NCBI RefSeq assembly: GCF_900105175.1
Contig: NZ_LT629771.1
Location: forward strand, 3,410,001 to 3,474,000
Direction of reading: 5' to 3'
Origin: Jiangella sp. DSM 45060
GTDB taxonomy: Bacteria; Actinomycetota; Actinomycetes; Jiangellales; Jiangellaceae
Length of the DNA: 64,000 bases
Every line of letters begins with the position of its first letter. The first letter of the stretch is position 1. The translations under genes and the position numbers were made by a program. A model generated the notes under the pieces. The model ran no database searches. It had not been told where the DNA came from and saw nothing but the letters and a program-made list of their open reading frames with translations. Positions 63,027 through 64,000 of this stretch are shown piece by piece.

Positions 63027-64000
63027 ATGACCGTCCCCGACCCGGCGACGAGCGGCGACGTCGTGGTGGTGGGCGCCGGGATCGTGGGCGCGTCGGTGGC
63101 CTACCACGCCGCCCGGGCCGGCGCCGCCGTGACGCTGGTCGACAGCGGCCGGCCGGGCGGCTGGGTGACGGCGGACTCGTTCGCCTGGATCGGATCGTCC
63201 GGCGTCCGCACCGGCCCGGCCGCCGCGCTGCGGATGACCGCGACGGAGGAGTACCGGCGGCTCGAGGCGGAGCTACCGGGGCTCCCGGTGACGTGGTCCG
63301 GCTCGCTGTCCTGGGGAACGACGGACGCGGCGCCGGAGGCCGGGCCCGGGCAGGAGATCGTCGACGCGGCCACGGTGTCGCGGCTCGAGCCCGCCCTGCG
63401 CAGGCCACCGGAGTGGGCCGTCTGGGCACCCGGTGACGGCGCCGTCGACCCGGTGGGCGTGGTCGAGCGGCTGGTCGCGGGCGCCCGCGACCACGGCGCG
63501 ACGGTCCGGACGGACACCCCGGTCACCGGCGTCCGCCGCGACGCCGCGGGCCGGGTCGCCGGGGTCGAGACCACCGCGGGGCCGGTCGCCGGTACGACGG
63601 TGGTGCTCGCGGCGGGCGTGGCCACGGCCGCGCTGGCCGCGCCGCTCGGGGTCCGCGTCCCGGTCGAACCGGCGCCGGCGACGCTGTTCCGGTTCCGCGC
63701 CCCGGCCGGCCTGGTCCGCACCGTGGTCAACACCCAGGACTTCGATCTCCGCCAGGTCGCCGCGGACCGGCTGGTCGCCGCCGCGGACTCGCCCGAACGG
63801 ACGCTCGCCGCCGTTCGGTCGACCTTCCGCGGCTCCGGGGACGTCGAGCTGCTCAGTGCCCGGGTCCGCCAACGCCCCATGCCGGCCGACGGCGAGCCGA
63901 TCGTCGGCCCGGTCGCCGGCGTGCCCGGCCTCTACGTGGCGGTGCTGCACGCCGCGGTCACGCTCGGCCCGGCCGTGGGCCGTCTGGTCGCACGGGAACT
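63027..64000 (+). CDS. FAD-dependent oxidoreductase (DAO family), partial
   Basis: 324 residues are visible before the window ends. ATG 63027 has AGGAGG nine bases upstream. VVVVGAGIVGASVAYHAARAG is the FAD-binding beta-alpha-beta motif with Glu/Asp in TLVDSG, and later PMPADGEPIVGPVAGVPGLYVAV is the conserved C-terminal FAD contact of glycine/D-amino-acid oxidase-like enzymes. Probably oxidises a secondary amine or amino acid. It lies 95 bp after the amidohydrolase and may share its transcript. Confidence 0.9.
   Translation, partial: MTVPDPATSGDVVVVGAGIVGASVAYHAARAGAAVTLVDSGRPGGWVTADSFAWIGSSGVRTGPAAALRMTATEEYRRLEAELPGLPVTWSGSLSWGTTDAAPEAGPGQEIVDAATVSRLEPALRRPPEWAVWAPGDGAVDPVGVVERLVAGARDHGATVRTDTPVTGVRRDAAGRVAGVETTAGPVAGTTVVLAAGVATAALAAPLGVRVPVEPAPATLFRFRAPAGLVRTVVNTQDFDLRQVAADRLVAAADSPERTLAAVRSTFRGSGDVELLSARVRQRPMPADGEPIVGPVAGVPGLYVAVLHAAVTLGPAVGRLVARE

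Overview
This is high-GC DNA with dense, often 4-nt-overlapping operons, purine-rich Shine-Dalgarno sites, frequent GTG/TTG starts, Tat signal peptides and leaderless promoters. That points to a soil-type actinomycete; the genus cannot be fixed from the sequence. No rRNA, tRNA, CRISPR array or insertion sequence is visible.

Left end (1-8327, minus strand): a tightly coupled three-gene unit encodes an LCAT-like alpha/beta hydrolase, a caspase-like peptidase fused to a P-loop NTPase and WD40 repeats, and a protein-kinase-like domain (all catalytic motifs lost) fused to an Upf1-type SF1 helicase that runs off the window. It has the logic of a bacterial conflict or immunity module, and I do not recognise this combination as a named system.

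Middle (8788-59258): a regulated scavenging locus for an acidic-sugar-like or glycan substrate. Minus-strand genes make two IclR regulators, an aminotransferase, an M81 protein, SDR and Gfo/Idh dehydrogenases, a Rid protein, a DapA/NanA-type aldolase, two sialidase-like propellers, a peptide/nickel-type ABC importer, a PLP enzyme, an AstE-like deacylase and a RraA-like aldolase. The 13-gene run 26463 to 13313 ends at a clear intrinsic terminator. Plus-strand genes encode large exported proteins: sialidase-like beta-propellers, two Tat-exported relatives, a TIM-barrel protein, a second type of propeller protein and a PD40 protein, followed by a zinc alcohol dehydrogenase. Most exported proteins carry the same roughly 130-residue discoidin-like module, usually twice, and six carry what looks like a ubiquitin-like beta-grasp domain.

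Five promoters of the middle region share a 28-bp operator made of three half-sites at 11-bp pitch, TGAAAC-N5-GTTCCA-N5-TGGAAC, placed just downstream of the -10 element. This joins exported hydrolases, importer, aldolase, aminotransferase and dehydrogenases into one local regulon, most likely under IclR-family control.

Right end (59325-64000): an SDR, a remnant of an HSP90-family gene, an ankyrin lipoprotein, a GntR/FCD regulator with its palindromic TGGTATACCA operator (apparently a leaderless bidirectional promoter, repeated before the next gene), a cytosine-deaminase-like amidohydrolase and a truncated FAD oxidoreductase.
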